Below, one piece after another: positions 44,905 to 55,528 of a DNA stretch of 64,000 bases. Source of the DNA: Streptomyces sp. NBC_00286 (GTDB taxonomy: Bacteria > Actinomycetota > Actinomycetes > Streptomycetales > Streptomycetaceae); contig NZ_CP108054.1 in the NCBI RefSeq assembly GCF_036173125.1, forward strand, positions 1,302,001-1,366,000. The letters are read 5' to 3'. The notes under the pieces are model-generated. The model saw nothing but the letters and a program-made list of their open reading frames with translations. It did no database searches and was not told the DNA's origin. Made by a program: the position numbers and the translations under genes. Every line of letters begins with the position of its first letter. The stretch's first letter is position 1.

Positions 44905-45085
44905 TCTCCGGCGCCTGCGAGGTGAGCTGTCGGGTGCGAGCTGGAGATGCCCGGCCGCGCTTTCGCGCGGCTTTACCCCAAGCCTGTTCCGGAGACCGGA
45001 ACAGGCGCTGTACCTGTGGGTCCCCCGCTCCTGCCGTGTACGGATCGGTGTGCGGATTCCAGACGGCGGCAGGATTAGGCGTCCG
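44905..45085 (-). promoter_or_regulatory. ydaO-type c-di-AMP riboswitch
   Basis: The leader contains the conserved blocks CTAATCCTGCCGCC, AGCGGGGGACCCA, GGGGTAAAGCCGCGC (hairpin GCCGCGC-GAAA-GCGCGGC) and GGGCATCTCCAGCTCGCACC, CCGACAGCTCACCTCG, in the ydaO order. Such riboswitches control cell-wall hydrolase genes in Streptomyces and turn expression off when c-di-AMP is bound. Ends are approximate. Confidence 0.85.
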
Positions 45086-45361
45086 CCTGGATTGGTCGTG
45101 AACGTAAGCGACTAAGACGCGCAGGGACAAGCTTTGGGTTGCCTATGTGCCCCATTCTCTTGATCCTTGACCGAAATCGCCGTCACGCTCCGTGAATCAC
45201 CGCTCTCCGGCTTTCCTGAAATCCCCTGTAAACGCGCTTGAATTACGTGAACATGGCGACAGCAGACCGTCACGAATATGACGCTGCTCACGCATCATGG
45301 ATTCAGGAGTGCCTATTCCAGAGCGAGTTGGAATGAAGGTACTCCAATACGGACACAACTC
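45086..45361. other. Promoter region of the LysM-M23 gene and end of the galactosidase gene
   Basis: About 275 bp, AT-richer than neighbours, presumably with the riboswitch promoter. No gene seen. Confidence 0.4.
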
Positions 45362-47461
45362 TCAGATGCGACGCAGACGGAAAACTGCCGCATCAAGGTC
45401 CCCGCGCAGACCGGTCCGCAGTCCGTGATGCAACAAGACGGCCCCTCTGTACACTTCGCCCGTTTCGGGGCATTCGTACGTCGCCGCCGGGTCGAGCCCT
45501 CGCAGTCGTACGGGCGCCACGGGCTCGCCGTAATGCTGAGCCTGGAGCCAGGCGAGGACGACGACCTGGTCCTCATGGACGTACTGCACGGCGCTCAGCC
45601 CGCCCTGCGGCGCCCGCAGTCGGTAGAGGTCGCCGCGGCTCACGACGGGCCGGATCTCCTTGTAGAGCGCCACCCAGTCCCGCGCCTCGGCGAGTTCTTC
45701 GTCACTCCACTCGGCCAGGTCGCCACCGACCCCGAGCACTCCGGCCATGGAGCTCACAAAGCGGAAGCGCAGCGAACTCACGCGCCCGTTGAGCTGCTTG
45801 TTGGGGCTGTCGGTGACCCAGGCGGCCATGACCCGCGCCGGGTGGATGTGACTGAAACCGTGCTGGATGGCGAGCCGGTCGAGCGGATCGGTGTTGTCCG
45901 AGGTCCACACCTGGTCCGTACGCGACATGACGCCGAGGTCGATGCGGCCGCCACCGCCGGAGCAGGACTCGAAGGCGACACCGGGGTGCGCGGCCCGCAG
46001 CCGGTCCAGCAGGCTGTACAGAGCGTGCACATGGTCGACCCACAGCCGCTGCGGATACGCCTCCCCGGGCCAGCCGGCGTCCGTGAAGCAGCGGTTGAAG
46101 TCCCACTTCACATAGTCGATGGGGGCACTGGAGAGCAGACCGTGCAGTTGCTCCCACAGGTACTCCTGCACGTCCTCGCGCGCGACGTTCAGTACGAGCT
46201 GATTGCGCAGCTCTGTCTTCTTTCGCCCCGGTTGGTACTGAATCCATTCGGGATGCGCCCGATACAACTCGCTGTCCGCATTGACCATTTCCGGCTCGAC
46301 CCAGATCCCGAACTGCATGCCCAGGGCGTGCACGTCGTCGGCGAGGGGCTTGAGCCCGGCCGGGAAGCGGTCGGGGTTGGGTGTCCAGTCCCCGAGCCCG
46401 GCCCGGTCGCTGGTGCGCTTCCCGAACCAGCCGTCGTCGACCACGAACAGCTCCACGCCCATCGCCGCGGCCCGCCGGGCGAGTGCCCGCTGCTGCTCCT
46501 CGGAGATGTCGAACTCCGTGGCCTCCCAGGAGTTGTAGAGCACGGGCCGGTCCTGGTCCGCGTCCGGGATCACATACGCCCGCTGGTACGCGTGCCAGGC
46601 CCGGCTCGCCCCGCCGAAGCCGCCATCGCTCCACAGCCCCGCGAAGACCGGCGTGACAAAGCTCTCCCCCGGCTCCAGCCGCACCAGGCCGGAGTCGTCG
46701 TACCCGGCGCCGCCGGTGATCTGCACGCGCGCGTCCGGGAGTTGGGCCACGGCGATCCGCCATGAACCGGACCAGGCGAGCGCGCACCCGTACACCTCGC
46801 CGTGCTCCTCGGTCGCCGCGCCCTCGACGTCCAGGGCGACCCAGGGCAGATGCTGGTGCCCGGTGTGCCCGCGTCGGCTGCCGATGACCTTCTCGCCGTA
46901 GGTGAGGTCCGTTCGTACGAGTTGGGACTCGGCCGCCCAGCGCCCGTGCAGCTGCGACAGCCGCCAGCCCTCGCGCTCCGGCAGCGTCCAGGTCGCGGAG
47001 TCGGCCCGCAGGACCTCCAGGGCGGGCCCTTCGTTGGCGAGGGTCACCCAGCGCTCGACGACGTCGGTGGCGGGGCGCATCCGGTAGTGCAGCGTGACGC
47101 CGAGCCCGGAGTCGGAGAACCGCAGCCGCAGTTCGCCCCCCTCCGATCCGTCGGATTCATCCACTTCGTACGCCTCGAAGCGCCACTCCGTGCCGCGCCG
47201 CTCGTCCGTCCGCACGGACAGCGCAGGCCGTACGAAGCGGGGGCCGCCCTCGACCGGGTACTCCTCGTGCCCGTCGAGCGGGGCTTCGAAGGGCCAGTAC
47301 TTCGGCTCGGGACCGGCGGCCAGTGCCTCTGCGTCCGCGAGCGCGATGCGCGGCCCCCAGTGCAGATGCAGCAGCTCGTCCTGGTCCGTGAGCCGCAGGG
47401 CATAACTGCTCGTGCGCCCCGAAAGCAGCCACGTACGACCGTCTTTGCCGATCTCCACCAT
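45362..47461 (-). CDS. GH36 alpha-galactosidase
   Basis: 699 residues from ATG at 47461 (GAGGA upstream). N-terminal beta-supersandwich to about 300, then the TIM barrel with VLYNSWEATEFDISEEQQ, FVVDDGWFGKR and GIWVEPEMVN. Nucleophile Asp in YVKWDFNRCF, acid/base Asp in WTSDNTDPLDRLAIQ. Full length for GH36. No signal peptide, so it probably acts on imported alpha-galactosides. Divergent from the phosphatase gene. Confidence 0.95.
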   Translation of the reverse strand: MVEIGKDGRTWLLSGRTSSYALRLTDQDELLHLHWGPRIALADAEALAAGPEPKYWPFEAPLDGHEEYPVEGGPRFVRPALSVRTDERRGTEWRFEAYEVDESDGSEGGELRLRFSDSGLGVTLHYRMRPATDVVERWVTLANEGPALEVLRADSATWTLPEREGWRLSQLHGRWAAESQLVRTDLTYGEKVIGSRRGHTGHQHLPWVALDVEGAATEEHGEVYGCALAWSGSWRIAVAQLPDARVQITGGAGYDDSGLVRLEPGESFVTPVFAGLWSDGGFGGASRAWHAYQRAYVIPDADQDRPVLYNSWEATEFDISEEQQRALARRAAAMGVELFVVDDGWFGKRTSDRAGLGDWTPNPDRFPAGLKPLADDVHALGMQFGIWVEPEMVNADSELYRAHPEWIQYQPGRKKTELRNQLVLNVAREDVQEYLWEQLHGLLSSAPIDYVKWDFNRCFTDAGWPGEAYPQRLWVDHVHALYSLLDRLRAAHPGVAFESCSGGGGRIDLGVMSRTDQVWTSDNTDPLDRLAIQHGFSHIHPARVMAAWVTDSPNKQLNGRVSSLRFRFVSSMAGVLGVGGDLAEWSDEELAEARDWVALYKEIRPVVSRGDLYRLRAPQGGLSAVQYVHEDQVVVLAWLQAQHYGEPVAPVRLRGLDPAATYECPETGEVYRGAVLLHHGLRTGLRGDLDAAVFRLRRI

Positions 47462-47528
47462 CAAGTCCTCACAGATCCGAACAAGCTCGCTCAAGCACAA
47501 CATCATCGCAGGCGCTCGAGCCTCGCCA

Positions 47529-47570
47529 GCACCGCCTGTGGACAACCGACCGGCACCGCCTGTGGACAAC
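47529..47570. repeat. Two direct repeats each holding a DnaA-box-like sequence
   Basis: GCACCGCCTGTGGACAAC occurs at 47529-47546 and 47553-47570. TGTGGACAA is the complement of TTGTCCACA, the Streptomyces DnaA box. Lies in the divergent promoter between galactosidase and phosphatase. Confidence 0.7.
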
Positions 47571-47653
47571 TGATTGGCCCACGAATGCATGTCGTATGGT
47601 CGAGAGCGCGCCCCGCCGACAGCAGCGTCGGCCGCCGACTGGGAGGAGCCCCC

Positions 47654-48451
47654 GTGACGCAGCAGGTCCCGTCGACCGAGCCCGAGCTGACCGGAGTTCG
47701 CAACTTCCGCGATGTGGGCGGCCTGCCGACCGAGGACGGCCGACGCCTGGCGCCCGGACTGCTGTTCCGCAGCGGCCATCTCGCGCACGCGACCGAGGAG
47801 GACGCCGCGTTCCTCGCCTCGCTGGGCCTGCACACGATCTTCGACTTCCGCAATGACGCGGACAAGAAGCTGGAGGGCCCGGACGTAGAGCTGCCGGGCG
47901 TGCGGAATGTGAACCTGCCGCTGACCGATCCGGCCCACGGTGCCGAGTTCTGGACGATGGTCCGCGACGGCGATCTGGACCAGCTGCGCAAGATCCTCGC
48001 GGACGGCAAGGCGGCGAACCGGATGATCGCGTCCTACCGCTCGATCATCAAGGAGCGCACTCCCGAGCACTCACAGGTGCTGCACGCGATGGCCGAGGAC
48101 AGCGTGCCCGCACTGATGCACTGCGCGGCGGGCAAGGACCGCGCGGGCCTGTCCATCGCCATCACGCTCCTCGCCCTCGGCGTCGAGCGCGAGGCCATCG
48201 TCACGGACTACCTGAAGTCGAACGCCCCCCACCGCCGCTACAAAGTGCGCCGCAGCGGCTCCGCGGCCGCGGCCTACTCCCCCGAGGTCATGGAACTCCT
48301 CAGCCCGCTCTTCGACGCCCGCGCCGAATACCTCGCGGCGGCGTTCGAAACGATCGAGGACACCTGGGGCGACGTCGACACCTACCTGGAACAGGGCCTG
48401 CACGTAACCCCGAAGACGCGGGAGCGACTCCGGGAACGCTTCCTCGACTGA
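47654..48451 (+). CDS. Tyrosine/serine protein phosphatase-like protein
   Basis: 265 residues from GTG at 47654 (GGGAGGAG upstream). P-loop HCAAGKDRAG (CX5R), N-terminal ELTGVRNFRDVGGLPTEDGR and FDFRNDADKKLEGP. Member of the PtpB/DUF family of dual-specificity-like phosphatases; may act on phosphoproteins or phosphoinositides. C-terminus ends in GLHVTPKTRERLRERFL. Confidence 0.93.
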   Translation: MTQQVPSTEPELTGVRNFRDVGGLPTEDGRRLAPGLLFRSGHLAHATEEDAAFLASLGLHTIFDFRNDADKKLEGPDVELPGVRNVNLPLTDPAHGAEFWTMVRDGDLDQLRKILADGKAANRMIASYRSIIKERTPEHSQVLHAMAEDSVPALMHCAAGKDRAGLSIAITLLALGVEREAIVTDYLKSNAPHRRYKVRRSGSAAAAYSPEVMELLSPLFDARAEYLAAAFETIEDTWGDVDTYLEQGLHVTPKTRERLRERFLD

Positions 48452-48505
48452 CCGCCCGACAATAAGCTCACCGTCCGTCAGCTGCCTCGACGCCTCCCCA
48501 ACTGC

Positions 48506-48631
48506 CTACTGGTTCTGGGCGCCCAGCGTGAACAGCAGATAGATGAAGGCCGCGAAGAGGTGCCCGACGGCCACGTAAATGATGAGCCGCACCCACAGAG
48601 CACGCGGGAACTTCTCTTCCATGTCCCTCAT
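48506..48631 (-). CDS. 41-residue membrane protein (DUF6126-like)
   Basis: MRDMEEKFPRALW, then one helix (LIIYVAVGHLFAAFIYLLFT). AGGAG precedes ATG 48631, which overlaps the XRE gene end (ATGA). Last gene of the hopanoid operon region; the same tiny gene follows the regulator in other Streptomyces hopanoid loci as I recall. Function unknown. Confidence 0.75.
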   Translation of the reverse strand: MRDMEEKFPRALWVRLIIYVAVGHLFAAFIYLLFTLGAQNQ

Positions 48632-49254
48632 GAAGTCGCTCCTGGAGTCGTCGGACCGAGGCACAGCGCTGCCGTAGGGCTCTGCAACAGGGTGTGCACG
48701 AAGAGCAGTTCGGCACCGTCCCGGTCCGCGGCGGCGATCCGGTGCGGGGTCAGCGAGTCGAAGTGCGCGCTGTCGCCGGGCGCGAGCGCATGCGCGGTGT
48801 CCCCCAGGCGCAGCCGCAGCCGTCCCTTGAGGACGTACAGCCACTCCTCGCCGGGGTGGACGCGCACGATGTCGCCCTGCGCTCCGTACGGGACGTGTAC
48901 GCGCAGGGACTGCATGCCGCGCCCCGCCGCGCCGGCCTGCCAGTACGTCCAGCCGCCCGCCTGCGTGGGCTCCATGTCGGCGGCGCGGACGACCGCGTCC
49001 CGTTCGGGGACCGTTTCGCCGAGCAGCTCCGAGACCGTCGTACCGTAGGTACGGGCGAGTGCGAGCAGCATCGGCAGCGAGGGCTGGCGCCGCCCGGTCT
49101 CCAGGCGGGAGAGATGGGCGGGCGAGAGTCCGACGGCGCGGGCGGCGGCCTCCAGAGTGAGGGAGGCGCGGCGCCGCAGCTCACGCAGTTGCGGCGCGAC
49201 GGAGGGCAGCTCGGCGGACGGCTCTTCGGCCGTCCCCGGCTCGGTGGGGCTCAT
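48628..49254 (-). CDS. XRE-family regulator with cupin sensor domain
   Basis: 208 residues. Helix-turn-helix RASLTLEAAARAVGLSPAHL and SRLETGRRQPSLPMLLALAR, then cupin_2 domain with HPGEEWLYVLKGRLRLRLGD and LAPGDSAHFDSLTPHRI. Probably regulates itself and perhaps the hopanoid genes. Two TTGCC/GGCAA inverted repeats lie between its ATG and the hpnO stop. Confidence 0.92.
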   Translation of the reverse strand: MSPTEPGTAEEPSAELPSVAPQLRELRRRASLTLEAAARAVGLSPAHLSRLETGRRQPSLPMLLALARTYGTTVSELLGETVPERDAVVRAADMEPTQAGGWTYWQAGAAGRGMQSLRVHVPYGAQGDIVRVHPGEEWLYVLKGRLRLRLGDTAHALAPGDSAHFDSLTPHRIAAADRDGAELLFVHTLLQSPTAALCLGPTTPGATS

Positions 49255-49273
49255 GCCTCCATTCAGCCGGAGC

Positions 49274-49309
49274 TTTGCCTCATCGGCAAACTTCTTGCCT
49301 TAAAGGCAA
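49274..49309. promoter_or_regulatory. Tandem inverted repeats, candidate XRE operator
   Basis: TTTGCC-TCATC-GGCAAA (49274-49290) and TTGCCT-TAA-AGGCAA (49295-49309) have the same half-site and lie 20-55 bp upstream of the XRE start. Confidence 0.6.
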
Positions 49310-49324
49310 AACAGACGCGCGCCC

Positions 49325-50731
49325 CTACCTGTTGGCGACCGCCTGCTTCACGAGTGTCTTGCCGAAGTCCCACATCAGCCCACCGCCGTTGTGCGCGTCG
49401 TCCATCACGTCGGTGAAAGCGTCCACGAACCGGTCCACATCCCGTTCGCCGATGATCAGTGGCGGAATCAGCTTTATCACCTCGAGGTGATCGCCCGAGA
49501 CCTGCGTGAGGATCCGATGCCGCTGGAGCAGTGGCACGACCACCATCTGCGCGAACAGCCCCTTGCGCGCCGCCTGCAGCATGGTCCAACGGCTGCGCAG
49601 CTTCAGGGACTTGGGCCTGCCGAACTCGATGCCGATCATCAGCCCCCGACCGCGTACCTCACTGAGCAGCTCGTACTTGTCCACGAGCGCCGCGAGCCGG
49701 GACTTCAACTCCTCTCCCATGGCACGGGCGTTCGCGACGATCTTCTCGTTCTCCAGCACGGAGAGCACGGCGAGGCCGGCTGCCATGGCCTGTGCGTTGG
49801 TCCCGAAGCTCGCGGAGTGCACGAGGACGCGGTCCATCGAGGAGTAGACCTTCTTGAAGATCCAGTCCTTGCCGAGGGTCGCACCGACGGGCACATAGCC
49901 GCCGGACAGTGCCTTCGCCACACACACCAGGTCGGGTTCGACTCCGGTTTCGTGCTGGTAGGCGTAGAAGTCTCCGGTCCGTCCGAGCCCGGTCTGCACT
50001 TCGTCGGCGATGAGCAGCGCCTTGTGCCGGTGCAGCAACTCCTGGGCGGCGCGCAGATATCCGGGCGGCGACTCGTGCACACCCTTGCCCTGGATCGGCT
50101 CGACGATCAGAGCGGCGACGTCCCCCTTCCTCAACTCCCTTTCCAGTACGTCCAGATCGCCGAGCGGCACCGCGGTGTCGGGCAGCAGCGGTGCGAAGCC
50201 GTCGCGGAAACCGGACTCGCCGTTCACGGACAGCGAGCCGGTGGTCAGTCCGTGGAAGGCGTGCGCGCAGTAGAGGACGCGGGGCTTCCCGGTCGCGTAC
50301 CGGGCGAACTTCAGCGCCGTCTCGACCGCTTCCGTACCGCTGTTGCCGAAGAACACCCGGTCCAAGTGCGGGCTGTGGGTGAGGAGTTGTTCGGCGAGCA
50401 GGCCCGGCAGCGGCTGGCAGTCGAAGCGGGTGAGGTCGGCGAGCTGGGCGTCGAGGACGTCGTGAAGCGCCTTGCGGACGACGGGGTGATGGCGGCCCAG
50501 GCCCATCACCCCGAACCCGGCGAGCATGTCCAGGTATTCGTTGCCCTCCGCGTCCCAGAAGTACGCGCCCTCGGCCCGCTCGTAGTACTTGTCGAAGCCG
50601 ATGGTGTGCAGCATGCGCGGCAGTTGGTGGTTGAGGTGCCGGGCGTGCAGTTCGTAGCGTTCGCCCGCACGCCCGGCGAGTAGTTTGCCGAGGTCGAAGT
50701 CCCCGGACGGCGAAGGGGTTTCGGCGGTCAT
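49325..50731 (-). CDS. hpnO: Class III aminotransferase HpnO (aminobacteriohopanetriol synthase)
   Basis: 468 residues from ATG at 50731, overlapping dxs by ATGA. PLP site Lys in [16 protein letters not shown], plus [15 protein letters not shown] and [20 protein letters not shown]. In the hopanoid pathway it aminates the ribosylhopane-derived aldehyde to give the aminotriol side chain. The neighbourhood makes this specific call good. Confidence 0.9.
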   Translation of the reverse strand: MTAETPSPSGDFDLGKLLAGRAGERYELHARHLNHQLPRMLHTIGFDKYYERAEGAYFWDAEGNEYLDMLAGFGVMGLGRHHPVVRKALHDVLDAQLADLTRFDCQPLPGLLAEQLLTHSPHLDRVFFGNSGTEAVETALKFARYATGKPRVLYCAHAFHGLTTGSLSVNGESGFRDGFAPLLPDTAVPLGDLDVLERELRKGDVAALIVEPIQGKGVHESPPGYLRAAQELLHRHKALLIADEVQTGLGRTGDFYAYQHETGVEPDLVCVAKALSGGYVPVGATLGKDWIFKKVYSSMDRVLVHSASFGTNAQAMAAGLAVLSVLENEKIVANARAMGEELKSRLAALVDKYELLSEVRGRGLMIGIEFGRPKSLKLRSRWTMLQAARKGLFAQMVVVPLLQRHRILTQVSGDHLEVIKLIPPLIIGERDVDRFVDAFTDVMDDAHNGGGLMWDFGKTLVKQAVANR

Positions 50732-52668
50732 GCCTGTTTCTCCTTGGACACGTGCACCTTGGCGGCGGCGAGTTCGGCCTCCGGGCCGTCCGGGCTCGAC
50801 GCCCGGGTGGCCAGTCCCACGCTGATCCGTCCCGCGATCTCGACGGGTGTGAGACCGATGTCGGCCAGCACCTCCCCACGCTTGGCGTGCGCGAGGAACT
50901 GCTCCGGAATCCCGAACCTCCGTACGGGTACGTCGACTTCGGCATCTCCCAGGGCGAGGGCGACTGCCGCACCGACGCCGGCGGCCCGGCTGTTGTCTTC
51001 GACCACGGCGACCAGGCGGTGTTCGGCGGCGAGCGGGGGCAGCGCGGGGTCGACGGGCTTGACCCAACGCGGGTCGACGACCGTGCAGTTGACGCCCCGC
51101 GCCTCCAACAGCTCGGCCGCCTGGAGACACACCGGCGCCATCACACCGACGGCCACCAGGAGCACTTCGGGCCTCTCGCCCCGGTGCAGTACGTCCAGAC
51201 CGCCCACCCGGTCGACCGCCTCGATCGACGGTCCCACCGACTCCTTGGGGAAGCGCAGCAGCGTCGGCGCGTCGTCCACGGCCACCGCCTCCCGCAGCTG
51301 GGCCCGCAGTTGGTCGGCGTCACGCGGCGCGGCGATCCTCAGCCCCGGGACGACCTGCAGGATGGACATGTCCCACATGCCGTTGTGCGACGGCCCGTCC
51401 ACTCCGGTGACTCCGGCCCGGTCGAGCACGAAGGTCACGCCGCAGCGATGCAGCGCGACATCCATCAGCAGCTGGTCGAAGGCACGGTTCAGGAAGGTCG
51501 CGTACACCGCGACCACCGGATGCAGTCCGCCCGTCGCCAGCCCGGCCGCGGACACCGCGGCGTGCTGCTCGGCGATGCCGACGTCCCACACCCGGTCGGG
51601 GAACCGCTCCGCGAACTTCGCCAGGCCCACCGGGTGCAGCATGGCCGCCGTGATCGCCACGACGTCCTCGCGCTCCTCCCCGATCCGTACGATCTCGTCG
51701 CCGAACACCGCAGTCCAGGCAGGCCCGTTGGAGGGCGACAACGGCTCGCAGGTCAGCGGGTCCATCACTCCGACCGTGTGGAAGTGGTCCTCCTCGTGGG
51801 CGAGCGCGGGTTCGTAACCGCGCCCCTTCTCCGTCAGACAGTGGATGAGTACGGGCCCGTGGAACCGTTTCGCGCGCCGCAGCGCCGACTCCACCGCACC
51901 CACGTCGTGCCCGTCGATCGGCCCGACGTACTTCAGCCCCAGATCCTCGAACATGCCCTGCGGTGCGAACGCGTCCTTGAAGCCCTTCTTCGCGCCGTGC
52001 AGCGATTCGTAGATCGTGGTCCCGATGATGGGCGTGTTCAGCAGCACGTCCTTGCCCCAGGCCAGCACCTTCTCGTAGCTGTCGGTGGTCCGCAGCGTCG
52101 CGAGATGGTTGGCGAGGCCCCCTATGGTCGGCGAGTACGAGCGCTCGTTGTCGTTGACGACGATGATCAGCGGCCGGTCCTTGGCGGCGGCGATGTTGTT
52201 CAGCGCCTCCCATGCCATGCCGCCGGTGAGCGCGCCGTCCCCGATGACCGCGACGACATGGCCCTTCTCCCCTTGCACCTGGCGGGCCTTGGCGAGACCG
52301 TCGGCCCAGCCGAGCGCGGTGGAGGCGTGGCTGTTCTCGACGATGTCGTGCTCGGACTCCTCACGCGAGGGGTAGCCGGACAGGCCGCCCTTGCCGCGCA
52401 GCTTGGAGAAGTCCTGACGTCCCGTCAACAACTTGTGTACGTAGCTCTGATGGCCGGTGTCCCACACGATGCGGTCGACGGGCGACTCGAAGACCCGGTG
52501 GAGTGCGATGGAGAGTTCCACCACCCCCAGATTGGGCCCGAGATGCCCGCCGGTCCTGGCGACCGCGTGCACCAGGAACTCCCTTATCTCGTCCGCCAGT
52601 TGATTGATATCCGCCTCGGACAGCGCCTTCAGGTCGCGTGGTCCCCGGATCGTCTCCAGAATCGTCAC
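50728..52668 (-). CDS. dxs: 1-deoxy-D-xylulose-5-phosphate synthase
   Basis: 646 residues. TPP motif [17 protein letters not shown]-terminal [20 protein letters not shown], and the second half with [15 protein letters not shown] and [20 protein letters not shown]. First enzyme of the MEP pathway, a cluster-linked copy probably additional to a housekeeping one. Follows ispG by 28 bp. Confidence 0.96.
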   Translation of the reverse strand: MTILETIRGPRDLKALSEADINQLADEIREFLVHAVARTGGHLGPNLGVVELSIALHRVFESPVDRIVWDTGHQSYVHKLLTGRQDFSKLRGKGGLSGYPSREESEHDIVENSHASTALGWADGLAKARQVQGEKGHVVAVIGDGALTGGMAWEALNNIAAAKDRPLIIVVNDNERSYSPTIGGLANHLATLRTTDSYEKVLAWGKDVLLNTPIIGTTIYESLHGAKKGFKDAFAPQGMFEDLGLKYVGPIDGHDVGAVESALRRAKRFHGPVLIHCLTEKGRGYEPALAHEEDHFHTVGVMDPLTCEPLSPSNGPAWTAVFGDEIVRIGEEREDVVAITAAMLHPVGLAKFAERFPDRVWDVGIAEQHAAVSAAGLATGGLHPVVAVYATFLNRAFDQLLMDVALHRCGVTFVLDRAGVTGVDGPSHNGMWDMSILQVVPGLRIAAPRDADQLRAQLREAVAVDDAPTLLRFPKESVGPSIEAVDRVGGLDVLHRGERPEVLLVAVGVMAPVCLQAAELLEARGVNCTVVDPRWVKPVDPALPPLAAEHRLVAVVEDNSRAAGVGAAVALALGDAEVDVPVRRFGIPEQFLAHAKRGEVLADIGLTPVEIAGRISVGLATRASSPDGPEAELAAAKVHVSKEKQA

Positions 52669-52696
52669 GCTAGGGCCCCCTCTCGATCCGTGCTGT

Positions 52697-53854
52697 TCAA
52701 CTCACGGTGACGGCCGGATCCCCCGACGCGACGCCGTCCTTCTGCATCTGCTCCGCGATCTTCATCGCCTCGTCGATCAGGGTCTCCACGATCTTCGACT
52801 CGGGCACCGTCTTGATGACCTCGCCCTTCACAAAGATCTGCCCCTTGCCGTTGCCGGAGGCGACCCCCAGGTCCGCTTCCCTCGCCTCGCCCGGACCGTT
52901 CACCACGCAGCCCATGACCGCGACCCGCAGCGGAACCTCCATGCCCTCCAGGCCGGCGGTGACCTCGTCGGCCAGCTTGTAGACGTCCACCTGGGCACGA
53001 CCGCAGGACGGGCACGAGACGATCTCCAGGCGTCGCTCCCGCAGCCCCAGCGACTCCAGGATCTGGATGCCGACCTTGCACTCCTCGGCGGGCGGGGCGC
53101 TCAACGACACGCGGATGGTGTCGCCGATGCCCTCGCTGAGCAGTGCGCCGAAGGCCACCGCCGACTTGATGGTGCCCTGGAAGGCGGGGCCGGCCTCCGT
53201 CACGCCGAGGTGCAGCGGGTAGTCGCACTGGGCGGCCAGTTGCCGGTAGGCGTTGACCATCACCACCGGGTCGTTGTGCTTCACCGAGATCTTGATGTCC
53301 CGGAAGTCGTGCTCCTCGAACAGCGAGGCCTCCCACAGCGCCGACTCGACGAGTGCCTCGGGGGTGGCCTTGCCGTACTTCTGCAGCAGCCGCCGATCCA
53401 GCGAACCGGCGTTGACCCCGATCCGGATCGGCGTGCCATGGTCCTTGGCGGCCCGCGCGATCTCCTTGACCTTGTCGTCGAACTGCTTGATGTTGCCCGG
53501 GTTCACCCGCACCGCCGCACAGCCCGCCTCGATCGCGGCGAACACGTACTTCGGCTGGAAATGAATGTCCGCGATCACCGGGATCTGCGACTTCCTGGCG
53601 ATGGTGGCCAGCGCGTCCGCGTCATCCTGCGTCGGACAGGCCACCCGTACGATCTGGCAGCCCGACGCCGTCAGCTCGGCGATCTGCTGCAAGGTGGCAC
53701 CGATGTCCGACGTACGCGTCGTCGTCATCGACTGCACCGAGACCGGCGCCCCACCCCCGACCGCCACCGGCCCGACCTGGATCTGCCGCGAGACGCGGCG
53801 CTCCGCGATCGGCCGGACCGGCAGCTCGGGGACCCCGAGGGAAACTACGGTCAT
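52697..53854 (-). CDS. ispG: (E)-4-hydroxy-3-methylbut-2-enyl diphosphate synthase
   Basis: 385 residues. N-terminal [24 protein letters not shown] region, iron-sulfur cysteines in [11 protein letters not shown] and [12 protein letters not shown], full family length. Penultimate MEP step; with dxs it boosts isoprenoid supply for hopanoids. Four base pairs after hpnH. Confidence 0.95.
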   Translation of the reverse strand: MTVVSLGVPELPVRPIAERRVSRQIQVGPVAVGGGAPVSVQSMTTTRTSDIGATLQQIAELTASGCQIVRVACPTQDDADALATIARKSQIPVIADIHFQPKYVFAAIEAGCAAVRVNPGNIKQFDDKVKEIARAAKDHGTPIRIGVNAGSLDRRLLQKYGKATPEALVESALWEASLFEEHDFRDIKISVKHNDPVVMVNAYRQLAAQCDYPLHLGVTEAGPAFQGTIKSAVAFGALLSEGIGDTIRVSLSAPPAEECKVGIQILESLGLRERRLEIVSCPSCGRAQVDVYKLADEVTAGLEGMEVPLRVAVMGCVVNGPGEAREADLGVASGNGKGQIFVKGEVIKTVPESKIVETLIDEAMKIAEQMQKDGVASGDPAVTVS

Positions 53855-53858
53855 GGCG

Positions 53859-54881
53859 TCACCCGTGGTTTCCGGAGACGGTCTCGCGGGCGGCGCGCAG
53901 GGACTCCTTGAGGGAGCCCATGGTGGCCAGGACCGCGGTGGGCTCGTAGCCGCAGTGCGCCATGCAGTTGGCGCAGCGCGGGTCCTTGCCCCGGCCGTAG
54001 GCGTCCCAGTCGGTGTCCTCGATGAGTTCGCGGTACGTCGTGACGTAGCCGTCGGCCATCAGGTAGCAGGGCTTCTGCCAGCCGAACAGCGAGTAGTTGG
54101 GGATCGCCCACGCGGTGCAGGGGAAGTCGACCTTGCCCTCGAGGAAGTCGAGGAACAGCGGCGAATGGTTGAGCCGCCAGCGCCGCCGGTTGCCGCCCGC
54201 GAAGGCCTTCTTGAACAGCTCCCGGGTCTGCTCGACGCCGAGGAAGTGCTCCTGGTCGGGTGCCTTCTCGTAGGCGTAGGCGGGCGAGATCATCATCTCG
54301 TCGACCTTCAGGTCGTCGTTGAGGAAGTTGAGCACCTCGATGATGGTCTGCGGGGTGTCGGTGTTGAAGAAGGTCGAGTTGGTGGTGACCCGGAAGCCGC
54401 GGCGCTTGGCCTCCTTGATGGCCTCCACGGCCTCGTCGAACACCCCCTCCTTCGCGACGGACTCGTCGTGCCGCTCGCGCAGACCGTCGATGTGCACGGC
54501 GAACGCGAAGTACGGCGAGGGCTTGAACTTGTCCATCTTCTTGCGCAGCAGCATGGCGTTGGTGCACAGGAAGACGTACTTCTTCCTGGCCACGAGCTGC
54601 CGCACGATCTCGTCGATCTTCGGGTGCATCAGGGGTTCGCCGCCGGCGATGGACACCATGGGCGCACCGGATTCGAGCACCGCCCCGACGGCCTGCGCCA
54701 CCGGCATGCGCTGCTTGAGCACTCCGGCCGGGTGCTGGATCTTGCCGCAGCCCTCGCATTTCAGGTTGCAGGCGTACAGCGGTTCCAGCTCGACGATGAG
54801 CGGAAACTTGTCCCGCTTGCGCAACTTCTGTTCAAAGAGATACGTCGCCACCTTGATGGACTGACGGAGCGGCATGGCCAT
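53859..54881 (-). CDS. hpnH: Hopanoid radical SAM adenosyltransferase HpnH
   Basis: 340 residues from ATG at 54881 (AGGAGGTG upstream). Radical-SAM cysteines 38, 42, 45 in [14 protein letters not shown]-binding [11 protein letters not shown], and C-terminal [15 protein letters not shown]. Adds the 5'-deoxyadenosyl group to the C30 hopene to begin the C35 side chain. Adjacent to hpnG and shc. Confidence 0.95.
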   Translation of the reverse strand: MAMPLRQSIKVATYLFEQKLRKRDKFPLIVELEPLYACNLKCEGCGKIQHPAGVLKQRMPVAQAVGAVLESGAPMVSIAGGEPLMHPKIDEIVRQLVARKKYVFLCTNAMLLRKKMDKFKPSPYFAFAVHIDGLRERHDESVAKEGVFDEAVEAIKEAKRRGFRVTTNSTFFNTDTPQTIIEVLNFLNDDLKVDEMMISPAYAYEKAPDQEHFLGVEQTRELFKKAFAGGNRRRWRLNHSPLFLDFLEGKVDFPCTAWAIPNYSLFGWQKPCYLMADGYVTTYRELIEDTDWDAYGRGKDPRCANCMAHCGYEPTAVLATMGSLKESLRAARETVSGNHG

Positions 54882-54886
54882 CTGGC

Positions 54887-55528
54887 TCACCTCCTGGGGA
54901 GCAGCAAAGAACGGTGCCATTCGACGAAAGCGGGAAGGACGGCACGAAGAACGCGGAAAGCCGATATTCCACCGCGTACCGTGCCGATCCGGACGAGTTC
55001 ATGTTCTGGAGCGTCCACGACCACCCGGACGGCCGCAACCGGGCGGGAGCCCGCGCGGACGGCGCTGTGGAGTGTGGCCGCCGACTCCATGTCGACCGCG
55101 ATTGCGCCGGTCCTGAGCAGTTCCGACCGTTCGTGTCCGCGGACGACGTGGTCGGAGCCGGTGAGCGGTCCGGTGTGTACGGTGCGCCCGGGCAAGGCAC
55201 GCACCAGTTCCTTGACGAGCAGCTCGGTGCCCACGCACGGAGTGCGGCCCCGAGCGTCCCGGGTCTCCTCGGCGACGACCAGGTCACCGGGGTGCATGCC
55301 GGGCGCGAGTCCGGCGCAGAAGCCCGTGGCCAGGACGGCCGCGTCCCTCAGCGCCGGACCGGCGAGCGCCCGGTTGATCGCCCGGTCGGCGGCCAGGGGC
55401 CCCATGCCGGTCCGCAGCACGGTGACCGGACCGTCCGCACCGCCGCGCCCGCCCCCGCGCAGGGCAAGACGTTCGATGCCGAGCGCGCAGGCGATCAGCA
55501 GCGGGGCGGCGGCAGGTGTCGTGGCCAT
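54887..55528 (-). CDS. hpnG: Hopanoid nucleosidase/phosphorylase HpnG
   Basis: 213 residues. PNP-like fold: VLRTGMGPLAADRAINRALA, LATGFCAGLAPGMHPGDLVV and active-site VDMESAATLHSAVRAG (Met-Glu). Removes adenine from adenosylhopane. Its ATG overlaps the shc stop (TGATG), so the two are translationally coupled. A shorter, divergent HpnG as in other Streptomyces. Confidence 0.88.
   Translation of the reverse strand: MATTPAAAPLLIACALGIERLALRGGGRGGADGPVTVLRTGMGPLAADRAINRALAGPALRDAAVLATGFCAGLAPGMHPGDLVVAEETRDARGRTPCVGTELLVKELVRALPGRTVHTGPLTGSDHVVRGHERSELLRTGAIAVDMESAATLHSAVRAGSRPVAAVRVVVDAPEHELVRIGTVRGGISAFRVLRAVLPAFVEWHRSLLLPRR

Noticed and set aside
50752..52710. Plus-strand open frame of 652 codons
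   Set aside because: Antisense to dxs, which is unmistakable.
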